Shown here: positions 44,291 through 53,033 of the stretch, piece by piece
How positions within the stretch are numbered: the stretch's first letter is position 1
How the letters are laid out: every line of letters begins with the position of its first letter
Program-made: the position numbers and the translations under genes
The notes under the pieces: model-generated
What the model saw: only the letters and a program-made list of their open reading frames with translations
What the model was told of the DNA's origin: nothing
The model's database searches: none
Source: CBDFLA01 sp965248915
GTDB lineage: Bacteria; Pseudomonadota; Alphaproteobacteria; M2410
NCBI GenBank assembly: GCA_965248915.1
Contig: OZ252216.1
Location: 1,488,001 to 1,552,000 of the forward strand
DNA length: 64,000 bases
Direction: 5' to 3'

Positions 44291-45600
44291 GCTGCGCCTC
44301 CTCTGGACATCATTTCCGCAACCGCCCCTTCCAAGGCAGCGCGGATATCGCCATCAACAATCGGGTCCAACGCTTCCTGAACAAAGGCTCCGATAAGCAA
44401 AGAGCGGGCCGTTCTTTCGTCAATGCCGCGGGATCGCAGATAAAAGAGCGCTTGCTCATCTAAGCTTCCCACCGTTGCTCCATGCGCGCACTTCACATCG
44501 TCGGCATAGATTTCAAGTTCGGGCTTTGAATCCATCTCTGCACGATCCGACAACAACAAAGACTTAATCATCATTCGGCTATCGGTTTTCTGAGCGTCAG
44601 GTTCAACCCCAATTTTCCCTTGAAAGACGCCGCGAGATTTGCCGTCCAAAACACCGCGGTACACTTCATCGCAAGCGCAATTCGGAACTGCATGTTCAAC
44701 ACGAGTCGTCGTATCCAAATGTTGACCGTCGACGGTTAGAAACGCCCCACACAATGTCGCATTCGCCCCTTCGCCAACAAATCGTACAAAGATCTCATTG
44801 CGGGAAAGCTCACCACCGAGAACGAGCGATCCATTTCGGTAATGGGCATCTTTTCCCACTTCCACGGATGCATTCTGGGTGTGAACGGCTTTCGCGCCCT
44901 CAAACTGGGTCTTGATATGGTTGAGCTCGGCGCCCTCGCTCAATACAACCTCTGAAATGCAGTTCGTCAGATACAATTCATCTGTACCACTGAAGGTCTC
45001 AATGACCGTGGCTGAGACTCCTTCCTCCATCACGATGAGATTTCGCATCACTTGCGCGAAGGCGCCCGTTTGAGTGGCGCGAAAATCCACATGAATGGGT
45101 TTTTCAACTTTGGTGCCGGCAGAAATGATCACAACGGCCCCATCGCTCATAAGAGCTGAGTTGAGGTCGGCAATCACCGTCTTCTCACACGTCGCAAGCT
45201 TGCCAATGTGTTGTTCCAAGATCTCAGGAATCTCGACCAAGGCTTGCGACAGGGCCAATACACGAACACCTTCAGGAAGACCCTCGATCATTGGTGAAGA
45301 CGGGTTATAGAACCCGTTCACAAAACACAAGCGGTATGCGTCCATGCCATCAAACAGGCCCTTAGACGCCTGTACCGACAAACCTGAAGGAGGATCGGCG
45401 AGGGCAAACTCATCTTTCAAACGTGCTCTAAGATCAGTGTATTTCCAATCCTCAATGCGGCGGTGCGGCAAGCCACGTTCCTCAAAGGAAGAAAGCCCAG
45501 CTTGAGACATCGAAGCCCACCATTCAGGCAGACCTCCGGCATATCTCAGCCGGCCCTTGGAGATCAGGCTTTCTTCGCTGCTTGTTCGTTTCATCATCAT
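44287..45600 (-). CDS. sufD: SufD, component of the SufBCD scaffold
   Basis: The 437-residue partner of SufB in the scaffold complex. It has a variable N-domain (ERGLPHRRIEDWKYTDLRAR, a common SufD element) and a right-handed beta-helix followed by the conserved C-terminal block DDVKCAHGATVGSLDEQALF and YLRSRGIDERTARSLLI. Three ATG codons begin the frame; the first is used here. It lies 25 bases after sufC. Confidence 0.95.
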   Translation of the reverse strand: MMMKRTSSEESLISKGRLRYAGGLPEWWASMSQAGLSSFEERGLPHRRIEDWKYTDLRARLKDEFALADPPSGLSVQASKGLFDGMDAYRLCFVNGFYNPSSPMIEGLPEGVRVLALSQALVEIPEILEQHIGKLATCEKTVIADLNSALMSDGAVVIISAGTKVEKPIHVDFRATQTGAFAQVMRNLIVMEEGVSATVIETFSGTDELYLTNCISEVVLSEGAELNHIKTQFEGAKAVHTQNASVEVGKDAHYRNGSLVLGGELSRNEIFVRFVGEGANATLCGAFLTVDGQHLDTTTRVEHAVPNCACDEVYRGVLDGKSRGVFQGKIGVEPDAQKTDSRMMIKSLLLSDRAEMDSKPELEIYADDVKCAHGATVGSLDEQALFYLRSRGIDERTARSLLIGAFVQEALDPIVDGDIRAALEGAVAEMMSRGGAA

Positions 45601-45625
45601 TTACATTCAATCCAAAGGTCGGGCC

Positions 45626-46378
45626 TTACGCGGCGTCCGATACAATACCTTCGTACCCATCGCGCTCCAATTGAAGCGCTAGATCCTTATCGCCCGTGCG
45701 CACAATGCGACCATGCGCTAACACATGCACAACATCAGGAACGATGTGATCCAAAAGCCGTTGATAATGCGTGATTACAACCATCGAGCGATCCGGTGCC
45801 CGCAACTTGTTCACACCATCGGAAACAACCTTGAGAGCATCGATATCAAGGCCAGAATCTGTTTCATCAAGGATCGCAAGGGAGGGTTCCAACAGCGCCA
45901 TTTGCAAGACTTCATTGCGCTTCTTCTCGCCGCCCGAAAACCCGACATTCAAAGGCCGTTTAAGCATCGTGTCTGAAACATTGAGCTGCTTCGATTTCTC
46001 TTTGATCAAGCGCAAGAAGGAAGCCGCATCAACCTCATCTTCTCCGCGCGCCTTCTTTTGTGCATTTAGAGCTGTGCGCAAGAAGGTCATGTTGGTCACG
46101 CCAGGGATTTCAATGGGGTATTGAAAGGCCAAGAAAACACCGGCAACAGCGCGCTCATCAACGCTCATCTCGGTCAGGTCTTTGCCTTTGTACGAGATTG
46201 AACCCTTCGTCACCTCATACCCTTCACGTCCAGAGAGCGCGTAGGACAGCGTACTTTTCCCGGACCCATTGGGACCCATAATGGCATGCACTTCACCTGG
46301 CTCGACCGTGAGGTTGATACCGTTGAGAATGTCCTGGCCACCGACAGCGACGTGCAGGTCTTTGATTTCCAACAAACT
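45626..46378 (-). CDS. sufC: SufC ATPase of the SufBCD scaffold
   Basis: An ABC-type soluble ATPase of 250 residues. Walker A GPNGSGKST, signature FSGGEKKRNE (the SufC form) and Walker B LAILDETDSGLD are all intact. The start is ATG at 46378; the frame extends 12 codons upstream to a TTG inside the end of sufB, without family match. The gene follows sufB by 16 bases. Confidence 0.96.
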   Translation of the reverse strand, partial: SLLEIKDLHVAVGGQDILNGINLTVEPGEVHAIMGPNGSGKSTLSYALSGREGYEVTKGSISYKGKDLTEMSVDERAVAGVFLAFQYPIEIPGVTNMTFLRTALNAQKKARGEDEVDAASFLRLIKEKSKQLNVSDTMLKRPLNVGFSGGEKKRNEVLQMALLEPSLAILDETDSGLDIDALKVVSDGVNKLRAPDRSMVVITHYQRLLDHIVPDVVHVLAHGRIVRTGDKDLALQLERDGYEGIVSDAA

Positions 46379-46394
46379 CATTTTCTCTGTCTCT

Positions 46395-47852
46395 CTATCC
46401 AACACTTCCTTCAAGCGAAATGGCCACGAGCTTTTGCGCTTCTACCGCAAACTCCATGGGCAAATGCTGAAGGACGTCCTTACAAAATCCGTTCACGATC
46501 AGCGCGACCGCTTCTTCTTCATCCAGCCCACGTTGCTGGCAATAGAAGAGTTGTTCTTCACTGATCTTTGATGTCGTTGCTTCGTGTTCAATGATCGCAC
46601 TCGGTGTCCGGCTCTCAATATAGGGCACCGTGTGTGCGCCGCATTTGTCGCCAATCAAAAGCGAGTCACATTGTGTGTAGTTTCGTGCGCCGGTGGCTTT
46701 AGAGTGGGTCGACACAAGGCCCCGATACGTCGCCTGTGATTTCCCAGCCGAAATACCTTTTGAGATGATCCGGCTCGAAGTGTTGCGCCCAAGATGCATC
46801 ATCTTGGTCCCTGTATCGGCTTGCTGATAATTATTGGTGATCGCAATTGAATAGAACTCACCAACTGTATCATTACCTCGCAAGATGCAACTCGGGTACT
46901 TCCAGGTAATGGCAGAGCCCGTTTCAACTTGCGTCCAGGAAATTTTCGAGCGATCCCCACGGCAGTCACCGCGTTTGGTGACAAAGTTAAAAATGCCGCC
47001 TTCGCCGTCAGCGTTTCCGGGGTACCAATTCTGAACGGTCGAATACTTGATCTCAGCATCTTCGTGGGTAATCAGCTCAACCACGGCCGCGTGAAGCTGA
47101 TTCTCATCCCGCTGTGGCGCTGTGCACCCTTCCAGATAGGAGACGTAGGACTTTTCATCGGCAATGATCAACGTGCGCTCAAACTGACCTGTTTCCCGCT
47201 CATTGATGCGGAAATAGGTCGAAAGCTCCATCGGACACCGAACACCCGGGGGAATATAGACAAAGGACCCGTCGCTAAAGACCGCCGAGTTGAGAGCGGA
47301 GTAGTAGTTGTCGGACACCGGAACGACAGATCCCAAATACTTCTTCACGAGATCAGGATGATTCAGAACCGCTTCAGAAAACGGACAGAATATCACGCCA
47401 GCCTCGGCGAGCTTTTCTTTGAACGTCGTGACCACCGAAACACTATCGAACACCGCATCCACAGCAACGCCAGCCAACATCATTTGTTCTTCAAGCGGAA
47501 TCCCTAACTTCTTATAGGTTTCGAGCAGCTCTGGGTCGACTTCATCCAAACTCTTTGGCCGATCTTCTTGGCTTTTGGGCGCCGCATAATAATACGCATC
47601 CTGAAAGTCGATTTCCGGCAAGTCGAGCTTTGCCCAATCCGGCATCGGCATTTTCTTCCAACGCGCAAAGGCCTCCAGACGCCACTCAAGCATCCACGCC
47701 GGTTCGTTCTTCTTGGCAGAAATGAACCGAACCGTGTCTTCGTTAAGCCCTTTGGGAGCCTTTTCGGACTCGATGTCTGTAACAAACCCGAACTCATACG
47801 TCTTGGTCGCGAGTTCTGCTACATCATCTTTTTGTTGTTCTTGTGCTGACAT
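46395..47852 (-). CDS. sufB: SufB scaffold protein
   Basis: The 485-residue main scaffold for nascent Fe-S clusters. Conserved segments: KYLGSVVPVSDNYYSALNSA, FVYIPPGVRCPMELSTYFRI, SYLEGCTAPQRDENQLHAAV, and at the C-terminus EHEATTSKISEEQLFYCQQR. The Cys of SYLEGCTAP and the Cys in ARNYTQCDS agree with the family. Two in-frame ATGs begin it; the second (47852) has AGGA at proper distance. It lies 12 bases after the iscS-like gene. Confidence 0.97.
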   Translation of the reverse strand: MSAQEQQKDDVAELATKTYEFGFVTDIESEKAPKGLNEDTVRFISAKKNEPAWMLEWRLEAFARWKKMPMPDWAKLDLPEIDFQDAYYYAAPKSQEDRPKSLDEVDPELLETYKKLGIPLEEQMMLAGVAVDAVFDSVSVVTTFKEKLAEAGVIFCPFSEAVLNHPDLVKKYLGSVVPVSDNYYSALNSAVFSDGSFVYIPPGVRCPMELSTYFRINERETGQFERTLIIADEKSYVSYLEGCTAPQRDENQLHAAVVELITHEDAEIKYSTVQNWYPGNADGEGGIFNFVTKRGDCRGDRSKISWTQVETGSAITWKYPSCILRGNDTVGEFYSIAITNNYQQADTGTKMMHLGRNTSSRIISKGISAGKSQATYRGLVSTHSKATGARNYTQCDSLLIGDKCGAHTVPYIESRTPSAIIEHEATTSKISEEQLFYCQQRGLDEEEAVALIVNGFCKDVLQHLPMEFAVEAQKLVAISLEGSVG

Positions 47853-47864
47853 TGACATTCCTAT

Positions 47865-49019
47865 TCAAGCAACCGCGCTTGCACTCGCTCGTTTACCTAA
47901 TCTGTGTCGCATCGCCGCCCAAGCGTCAAAAAACGCACGGACTTCATCCTGTGTCGTTTTCCAACCAAGACTGACTCGAATTGAGCTGGAAGAGACACTC
48001 TGATCAAAACCCATCTCATTCAATACACGCGAACTGGATACCTTCCCCGACGAACATGCTGAACCAGCACTGATGCAGAAGCCTGCCAAATCTAGCGCTA
48101 TCACTTGTGTTTCTGCAGGTATCCCTGGGAGCGAAATACAAAGCGTATTAGGAAGGCGGATCACATCTCCGCCGGCGACAACAGCTTCAGGAGCCACTTC
48201 TTCGATACGGTCCTGAAGTTCGTCGCGCCACACCGCCAACCCGGCAACCGCATCTAAGTCTTCTGTTGCCAACTCGGCTGCCAAACCAAAGCCAACTATG
48301 CCCGGGAGGTTTTCTGTGCCCGATCGTCTCGACTTTTCCTGACCACCACCGTACATGCGACCGGAAACTTCAATATTGTCGCGTCGCACCAATGCGCCCA
48401 CTCCATGTGGTCCCCCCATCTTATGTGAAGAAAGGGTCATCAAATCGATGCCTAGGCTTTCAAAATCAACTTTGATCTTTGCAGCGGCCTGTACCGCATC
48501 ACAATGCACAATCGCATTGTGGTCATGCGCGATCTTCGCGAGATCAGCAACCCGTTGTATGACGCCGGTCTCGTTGTTTGCCAGCATAATGGACACTAGT
48601 GCACGGCCATCATCAGCGCGCAGCAATTCGTCTAGTTTTTTTGGATCAATCAGACCATCACGGTCGCAAGCCAGTTTATGAACATCCAAATCAGTGGCGA
48701 CAGCGGCTACCCGAACGGATGGGTGCTCAGTCGCTGAAATGAGAAGTCTCGCAATACCGTTTGCCCTAGCACCGCCGAGCACAGCCAGCGTATTTCCTTC
48801 AGTGCCGCCGCTGGTGAAAATGATTTCATCCGGTGAAGCATTGACGAACGCAGCAACTTGTTCACGCGCGCGTTCTAGGAGACCGTGTGCAGCACGGCCA
48901 TGGGCATGCACAGAAGACGCATTGCCTCCTGCTGTCATGACTTCAGCAACCTTGTCCACGACAGCAGGTTTGGCTGGCGCGGTCGCGTTAAAGTCCAGAT
49001 ATGTCAATTTCTTCGTCAC
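47865..49019 (-). CDS. Cysteine desulfurase, IscS/NifS type
   Basis: A group I cysteine desulfurase of 384 residues with TYLDFNATAPAKPAV at the start, PLP-lysine in LSSHKMGGPHGVG and catalytic Cys322 in SAGSACSSGKVSSSRVLN. It sits between iscR and sufB, so the operon encodes two desulfurases of different groups (this one and SufS). This pairing is the usual alphaproteobacterial arrangement. It starts 20 bases after the iscR stop. Confidence 0.94.
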   Translation of the reverse strand: MTKKLTYLDFNATAPAKPAVVDKVAEVMTAGGNASSVHAHGRAAHGLLERAREQVAAFVNASPDEIIFTSGGTEGNTLAVLGGARANGIARLLISATEHPSVRVAAVATDLDVHKLACDRDGLIDPKKLDELLRADDGRALVSIMLANNETGVIQRVADLAKIAHDHNAIVHCDAVQAAAKIKVDFESLGIDLMTLSSHKMGGPHGVGALVRRDNIEVSGRMYGGGQEKSRRSGTENLPGIVGFGLAAELATEDLDAVAGLAVWRDELQDRIEEVAPEAVVAGGDVIRLPNTLCISLPGIPAETQVIALDLAGFCISAGSACSSGKVSSSRVLNEMGFDQSVSSSSIRVSLGWKTTQDEVRAFFDAWAAMRHRLGKRASASAVA

Positions 49020-49039
49020 GAATGAATGTCCAGTCTTCC

Positions 49040-49555
49040 CTATTCACCTGCCGCAACATGTTGCAGCGTTTCCTCGGCCATATCGTCTGATCCATCCTGG
49101 ACTTGCGCTTCTGGCGCATCGAAAAGCCCACTACTACCGACGATGCGCTTCTTGACCACGTCATCCAAAGTAACGGAGCTTAAGAATAATTGAATTTGGC
49201 GGCTCAGCTCTTCCCACAAATCATGGGTCACGCACCGACTGTTGGTCCCGGTACACCCCTTGCCCGATCCACTCTTGCATCTCGTTGCAAGGATAGGTTC
49301 GTCGACCGCGAAGATAATATCTGAGATCCGGATTTGATCCGGCGCATCGGCCAACATGTATCCGCCACCAGGGCCACGTACGCTTTTAACCAGCCCGCTT
49401 CGACGCAGCTTTGAAAACAACTGCTCTAAATAGGACAATGAGATTTCCTGCCGGCTTGCAACATCCGCCAGAACCACAGGTTCCCCATCGCGGCTCTGCC
49501 CCGAAAGGTCAACCATCGCCATGACAGCATATCGCCCTTTTGTGCTTAGTCTCAT
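49040..49555 (-). CDS. iscR: IscR-type Rrf2 family regulator
   Basis: An Fe-S-sensing repressor/activator of Fe-S biogenesis. The winged-helix start MRLSTKGRYAVMAMVDL and recognition segment EISLSYLEQLFSKLRRSGLV are canonical, followed by SVRGPGGGYMLA. Three cysteines and a histidine (Cys93, Cys101, Cys108, His111) stand where E. coli IscR ligates [2Fe-2S], but with spacings of 7 and 6 residues rather than 5 and 5. The 171-residue product ends in an acidic tail. It heads the iscS-sufBCDS-DUF59-sufA operon, behind a promoter with an overlapping dyad. Confidence 0.94.
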   Translation of the reverse strand: MRLSTKGRYAVMAMVDLSGQSRDGEPVVLADVASRQEISLSYLEQLFSKLRRSGLVKSVRGPGGGYMLADAPDQIRISDIIFAVDEPILATRCKSGSGKGCTGTNSRCVTHDLWEELSRQIQLFLSSVTLDDVVKKRIVGSSGLFDAPEAQVQDGSDDMAEETLQHVAAGE

Positions 49556-49886
49556 CGTCTCCTCCTCAACGCGTCTCGCCTCAAAGTGCTGTGGTCAAAT
49601 AGGCACACCCCACCGAATTCCAAGACATATCTCCAACGACCTGTGATATGACCTGCGTCCCGAGGGACCAAATCACCTGATTCCAAGACCGCAAACCGCT
49701 TTCATCGGTGTTTTGGGAGGTTAAAATTATAATATCTGACTAACGAGGTCAAGTATATCAACTATCATTAATCCCAGGTTCTTGCGACATTGCGACACAT
49801 CAGAAAAATAGCTGATCAAAACAGTCAGATTATAGGTCCGGAACGGTCCAAATCGACAGGACGAAAAACAAGAATGAAAGAGTGAA
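49556..49886. other. Divergent regulatory region between iscR and the hydrolase gene
   Basis: The 331 bases contain the iscR-suf promoter (listed separately) and a leader of about 160 bases before iscR. In that leader, near 49638-49680, the hexamer GACCTG occurs twice and ACCTG a third time, around a small GTCC-CTCG-GGAC hairpin. The side facing the hydrolase gene shows no clear promoter. No gene is seen. Confidence 0.6.
49726..49752 (-). promoter_or_regulatory. iscR-suf promoter with overlapping dyad, candidate IscR operator
   Basis: On the minus strand TTGACC (49752-49747) and TATAAT (49731-49726) form a strong promoter with a short 15-base spacer. The inverted repeat TGAC-N7-GTCA at 49737-49751 covers the spacer and part of the -35 hexamer, an ideal place for a repressor. 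IscR autoregulation is known for the family; that this dyad is its site is inference. Confidence 0.6.
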
Positions 49887-50561
49887 ATGCCAGAAGTGAT
49901 GTTTATTGGCCCGAGTGGCCGACTCGAAGGACGGTACCAACAAGGTACGGATACCGACGCACCGATTGCCCTCGTTCTTCATCCCCACCCCCAATTCGGC
50001 GGAACTATGAACAACCACGTCGTCTATGAGACGTTCTACACGTTTCAGAGACGCGGGTTCTCCACCCTTCGATTTAATTTTCGCGGCGTTAGCCGCAGCC
50101 AAGGCATTTTCGACAACGGTGTCGGCGAATTGTCTGACGCCGCCTCAGCCCTCGACTGGCTTCAGCAACAAAACCCGAATGCGCGAACGTGTTGGATCGC
50201 CGGTTTTTCCTTTGGGGCTTGGATTGGAATGCAGCTCCTCATGCGCCGCCCAGAAATCGCTGGCTTCATCTCAATCGCACCTCCAGCCAACATGTACGAC
50301 TTCTCGTTCCTTGCACCCTGCCCCTCCTCCGGCTTGATCCTACACGGCACGGCCGATCAGGTCGTGCCTCAGGGCAATGTCCACAAATTAGTTGAAAGGC
50401 TCTCCGCCCAAAAAGGCATTGTCATCGACCATGTGGAAGTTGACCGCGCCAATCACTTCTTCGAAGACCGGATGCCCGAAATGGTCGGGGAAGTTGAAAA
50501 GTATCTGGATAAAAGACTTGTGGTCCCAGAAGCCGCGCCAGAAGACGACAAGAAGAAATAA
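49887..50561 (+). CDS. Alpha/beta hydrolase
   Basis: A 224-residue hydrolase with the complete triad: Ser108 in GFSFGAW, Asp157 in LHGTADQVVP and His190 in RANHFF. ALVLHPHPQFGGTMNNHVVY with the oxyanion-side HPHP is typical of the small group often annotated as dienelactone-hydrolase-like or KANL2-like. Substrate unknown. It is divergent from iscR, and lies tail to tail with anmK. Confidence 0.88.
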   Translation: MPEVMFIGPSGRLEGRYQQGTDTDAPIALVLHPHPQFGGTMNNHVVYETFYTFQRRGFSTLRFNFRGVSRSQGIFDNGVGELSDAASALDWLQQQNPNARTCWIAGFSFGAWIGMQLLMRRPEIAGFISIAPPANMYDFSFLAPCPSSGLILHGTADQVVPQGNVHKLVERLSAQKGIVIDHVEVDRANHFFEDRMPEMVGEVEKYLDKRLVVPEAAPEDDKKK

Positions 50562-50568
50562 TCACGCG

Positions 50569-51681
50569 TTAGGTCGCTCGAAAAAGCGTGCCTCCAGTTG
50601 TCGGTCGTGGAACGCCTGTCGTCGTAGGCAGGCTCAATGGCAGCCCTAAGAAGCTGCGCACAGCCAGGAAGGCGAACGCTTCTGCCTCAAGGTCATCTCC
50701 GCGCCAACCCAGTTCTTCCGCAGTAAGAACCGTTCCTTGAATGCGGTTTTCAAGCTCCATCATCAAAGTCGCGTTGTGCCTACCCCCACCACAAATGACC
50801 CAAGTGAGCGGTGGAGCGGAATAGTGCTTCGCCGACTTTGCAATGACTTCCGCTGTCAGCGCTGTTAGCGTTGCAGCTCCATCTTCAATATTCATTGTCG
50901 CCAAGGGTTCACTGGACAATTCATTCCGGTCCATGGACTTGGGCGGAGGCTTGTCGAAATAGGGAAGCGTCATGAGAAAGTCCAAGACCTTGTCATGTAT
51001 CTTTCCAACTGACGCAAGAGCGCCAAACTCATCGTAGGGTTGACCGGTGCTTTCGCGAACCCAATCATCGATCAGTGCGTTTCCCGGTCCGGTATCAAAG
51101 GCGACAAGATTGTCCCCCTCTACGAAAGTAACATTCGCGACACCGCCGATATTGACCACCGCCGTCGGCTCGTCGAGCCCTGTGGATTGAACCAAGGCCT
51201 GATGATAAAGGCAGGTCAATGGTGCGCCCTGTCCGCCGGCCGCCATGTCTGCAGACCGAAAGTCCGCAATCGTATCAACGCCGGTTTCGCTCGCCAGCGC
51301 CTGAGCGTCTCCCAATTGTATCGACCGCCGCGAATCTGGGTCATGCAGGATCGTTTGCCCATGAAATCCCAGAAAGTCGATGTCGTGGGGCTCGAACTCA
51401 GATCGCTCCATCAAACGTGTGACAGCAGCAACGTGAGCGGACGTGATCGCACGCTCCGCCTCACCAATCGCCCGAGGCGTTTTGGCCTGCGCTGGCCAAA
51501 GTTTGGCGGCATTCTGCGCCCGACGAATGACCTCACGCAAGGTGTCATCATAACTGAGATGGAGCGTTGGCCCTTGCCCTAAGACCCGCCGGCCATCTGT
51601 CTGCAATATCGCTGCATCGACACCATCCATCGAGGTCCCGCTCATCAACCCCAAAGCGGTGAAGTGTTTCTGTGTCGACAA
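50569..51681 (-). CDS. anmK: Anhydro-N-acetylmuramic acid kinase
   Basis: Phosphorylates and opens anhydroMurNAc during peptidoglycan recycling. The 370 residues contain GLMSGTSMDGVDAAI at about 11-25, GFHGQTILHDPDSRRSIQLG, TAVVNIGGVANVTFVEGD and AFDTGPGNALIDDWV, all typical. The gene diverges from tyrS with 83 bases between the starts. The same neighbour pair is common in Alphaproteobacteria. Confidence 0.96.
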   Translation of the reverse strand: MSTQKHFTALGLMSGTSMDGVDAAILQTDGRRVLGQGPTLHLSYDDTLREVIRRAQNAAKLWPAQAKTPRAIGEAERAITSAHVAAVTRLMERSEFEPHDIDFLGFHGQTILHDPDSRRSIQLGDAQALASETGVDTIADFRSADMAAGGQGAPLTCLYHQALVQSTGLDEPTAVVNIGGVANVTFVEGDNLVAFDTGPGNALIDDWVRESTGQPYDEFGALASVGKIHDKVLDFLMTLPYFDKPPPKSMDRNELSSEPLATMNIEDGAATLTALTAEVIAKSAKHYSAPPLTWVICGGGRHNATLMMELENRIQGTVLTAEELGWRGDDLEAEAFAFLAVRSFLGLPLSLPTTTGVPRPTTGGTLFRAT

Positions 51682-51764
51682 TTCTCAGCCTGCCTCTTCC
51701 AATGTTGCTGCCAAGCATGATACACACCTCCCCGTTTCAACATAAGAAGAATTGACAGATCGAC

Positions 51765-53018
51765 ATGGCCAATTTCCGTTCCGAATTCCTCAATACCTTG
51801 AGTGAGCGTGGCTTCATCCACCAATGCACCGATGAAACGGCGCTGGATCAAGCCCTCTTGGACGGAGTGGTCACGGCCTATATTGGCTTCGATTGCACGG
51901 CAGAAAGCCTTCATGCCGGGAACCTCATTCAAATCATGATGTTGCGCCATCTACAGAAGGCAGGGCACCGCCCCATCGTTCTCATGGGAGGCGGAACGAC
52001 TAAGGTGGGTGACCCGACGGACAAGGACGAAGCGCGCCCTCTTTTGACGGACGAGCAGATCAACAAGAATCTTGAGGGTATTCGCAAAGTCTTCGACAGT
52101 CTCATTGAGTTTGGGGACGGACCCACTGACGCCGTCATGGTCAACAATGATGATTGGTTGAACAAACTCGGATACGTCGAATTCTTGCGCGACTACGGTA
52201 CCCATTTCACGATCAATCGCATGCTCACCTTCGACAGTGTCAAGCTGCGTCTCTCGCGCGAGCAGCCGATGACATTTTTGGAATTCAACTACATGTTGAT
52301 GCAAGCGTTTGATTACCATGAACTGCACAACAGACATGGTTGCACCCTACAGATGGGTGGGTCGGATCAATGGGGCAACATCGTCAACGGTGTGGAACTT
52401 TGCCGCCGAGTAGATTCGGCACAAGTGTTCGGTCTCACAACGCCGCTTCTTGCAACCTCTTCCGGCCAAAAAATGGGCAAGTCGTTGGGCGGCGCAGTTT
52501 GGCTCAATGCTGACATGTACTCGCCTTATGACTACTGGCAGTACTGGCGCAACGCCGAGGACGCCGACGTTGGTACGTTCCTAAAGCGATTTACCGAATT
52601 GCCAATCGACGAAATCGTCCGGCTAGAGGCGTTAGGTGGTCAAGAAATCAATGAGGCCAAAAAAATCTTGGCGAACGAGGCAACGGCAATGATACATGGC
52701 GCCGAAGCCGCTGCCAAAGCTGGCGAAACCGCCCGGCAGGCATTTGAAGAAGGTGTATCTGCCGCAGGCCTCCCCACCATCACCGTATCAGGCAAAGATT
52801 TGAAACAAGGCATTTGGGCACCGCAACTCTTCACGCAAGCGGAATTGACCAAGTCTAATGGCGAAGCCAAACGTCAAATCAAGTCGGGCGGATTGCGTAT
52901 CAATGATGAGCCGGTATCCGACGATCAGCGTCAAATAACGCAAAACGATCTCAATGCGGACGGTGTGGTGAAATTGTCATTTGGGAAGAAACGTCACGTT
53001 TTGGTCAAACCACAGTAG
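51765..53018 (+). CDS. tyrS: Tyrosyl-tRNA synthetase
   Basis: A class I synthetase of 417 residues. The HIGH-like motif appears as HAGN at 50-53 (FDCTAESLHAGNL), the KMSKS loop as KMGKS at 236-240, and tyrosine-site residues in MLMQAFDYHELHNRHGCTLQ and MGGSDQWGNI. A C-terminal S4 domain (about 350-410; GGLRINDEPVSDDQRQI) binds tRNA. No T-box or other leader element was seen, as expected for this phylum. Confidence 0.97.
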   Translation: MANFRSEFLNTLSERGFIHQCTDETALDQALLDGVVTAYIGFDCTAESLHAGNLIQIMMLRHLQKAGHRPIVLMGGGTTKVGDPTDKDEARPLLTDEQINKNLEGIRKVFDSLIEFGDGPTDAVMVNNDDWLNKLGYVEFLRDYGTHFTINRMLTFDSVKLRLSREQPMTFLEFNYMLMQAFDYHELHNRHGCTLQMGGSDQWGNIVNGVELCRRVDSAQVFGLTTPLLATSSGQKMGKSLGGAVWLNADMYSPYDYWQYWRNAEDADVGTFLKRFTELPIDEIVRLEALGGQEINEAKKILANEATAMIHGAEAAAKAGETARQAFEEGVSAAGLPTITVSGKDLKQGIWAPQLFTQAELTKSNGEAKRQIKSGGLRINDEPVSDDQRQITQNDLNADGVVKLSFGKKRHVLVKPQ

Positions 53019-53033
53019 CAGCCGTAATGCCTG

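Noticed and set aside
46929..47507. A 192-codon open frame on the plus strand
   Set aside because: Antisense to sufB with no family resemblance or binding site.
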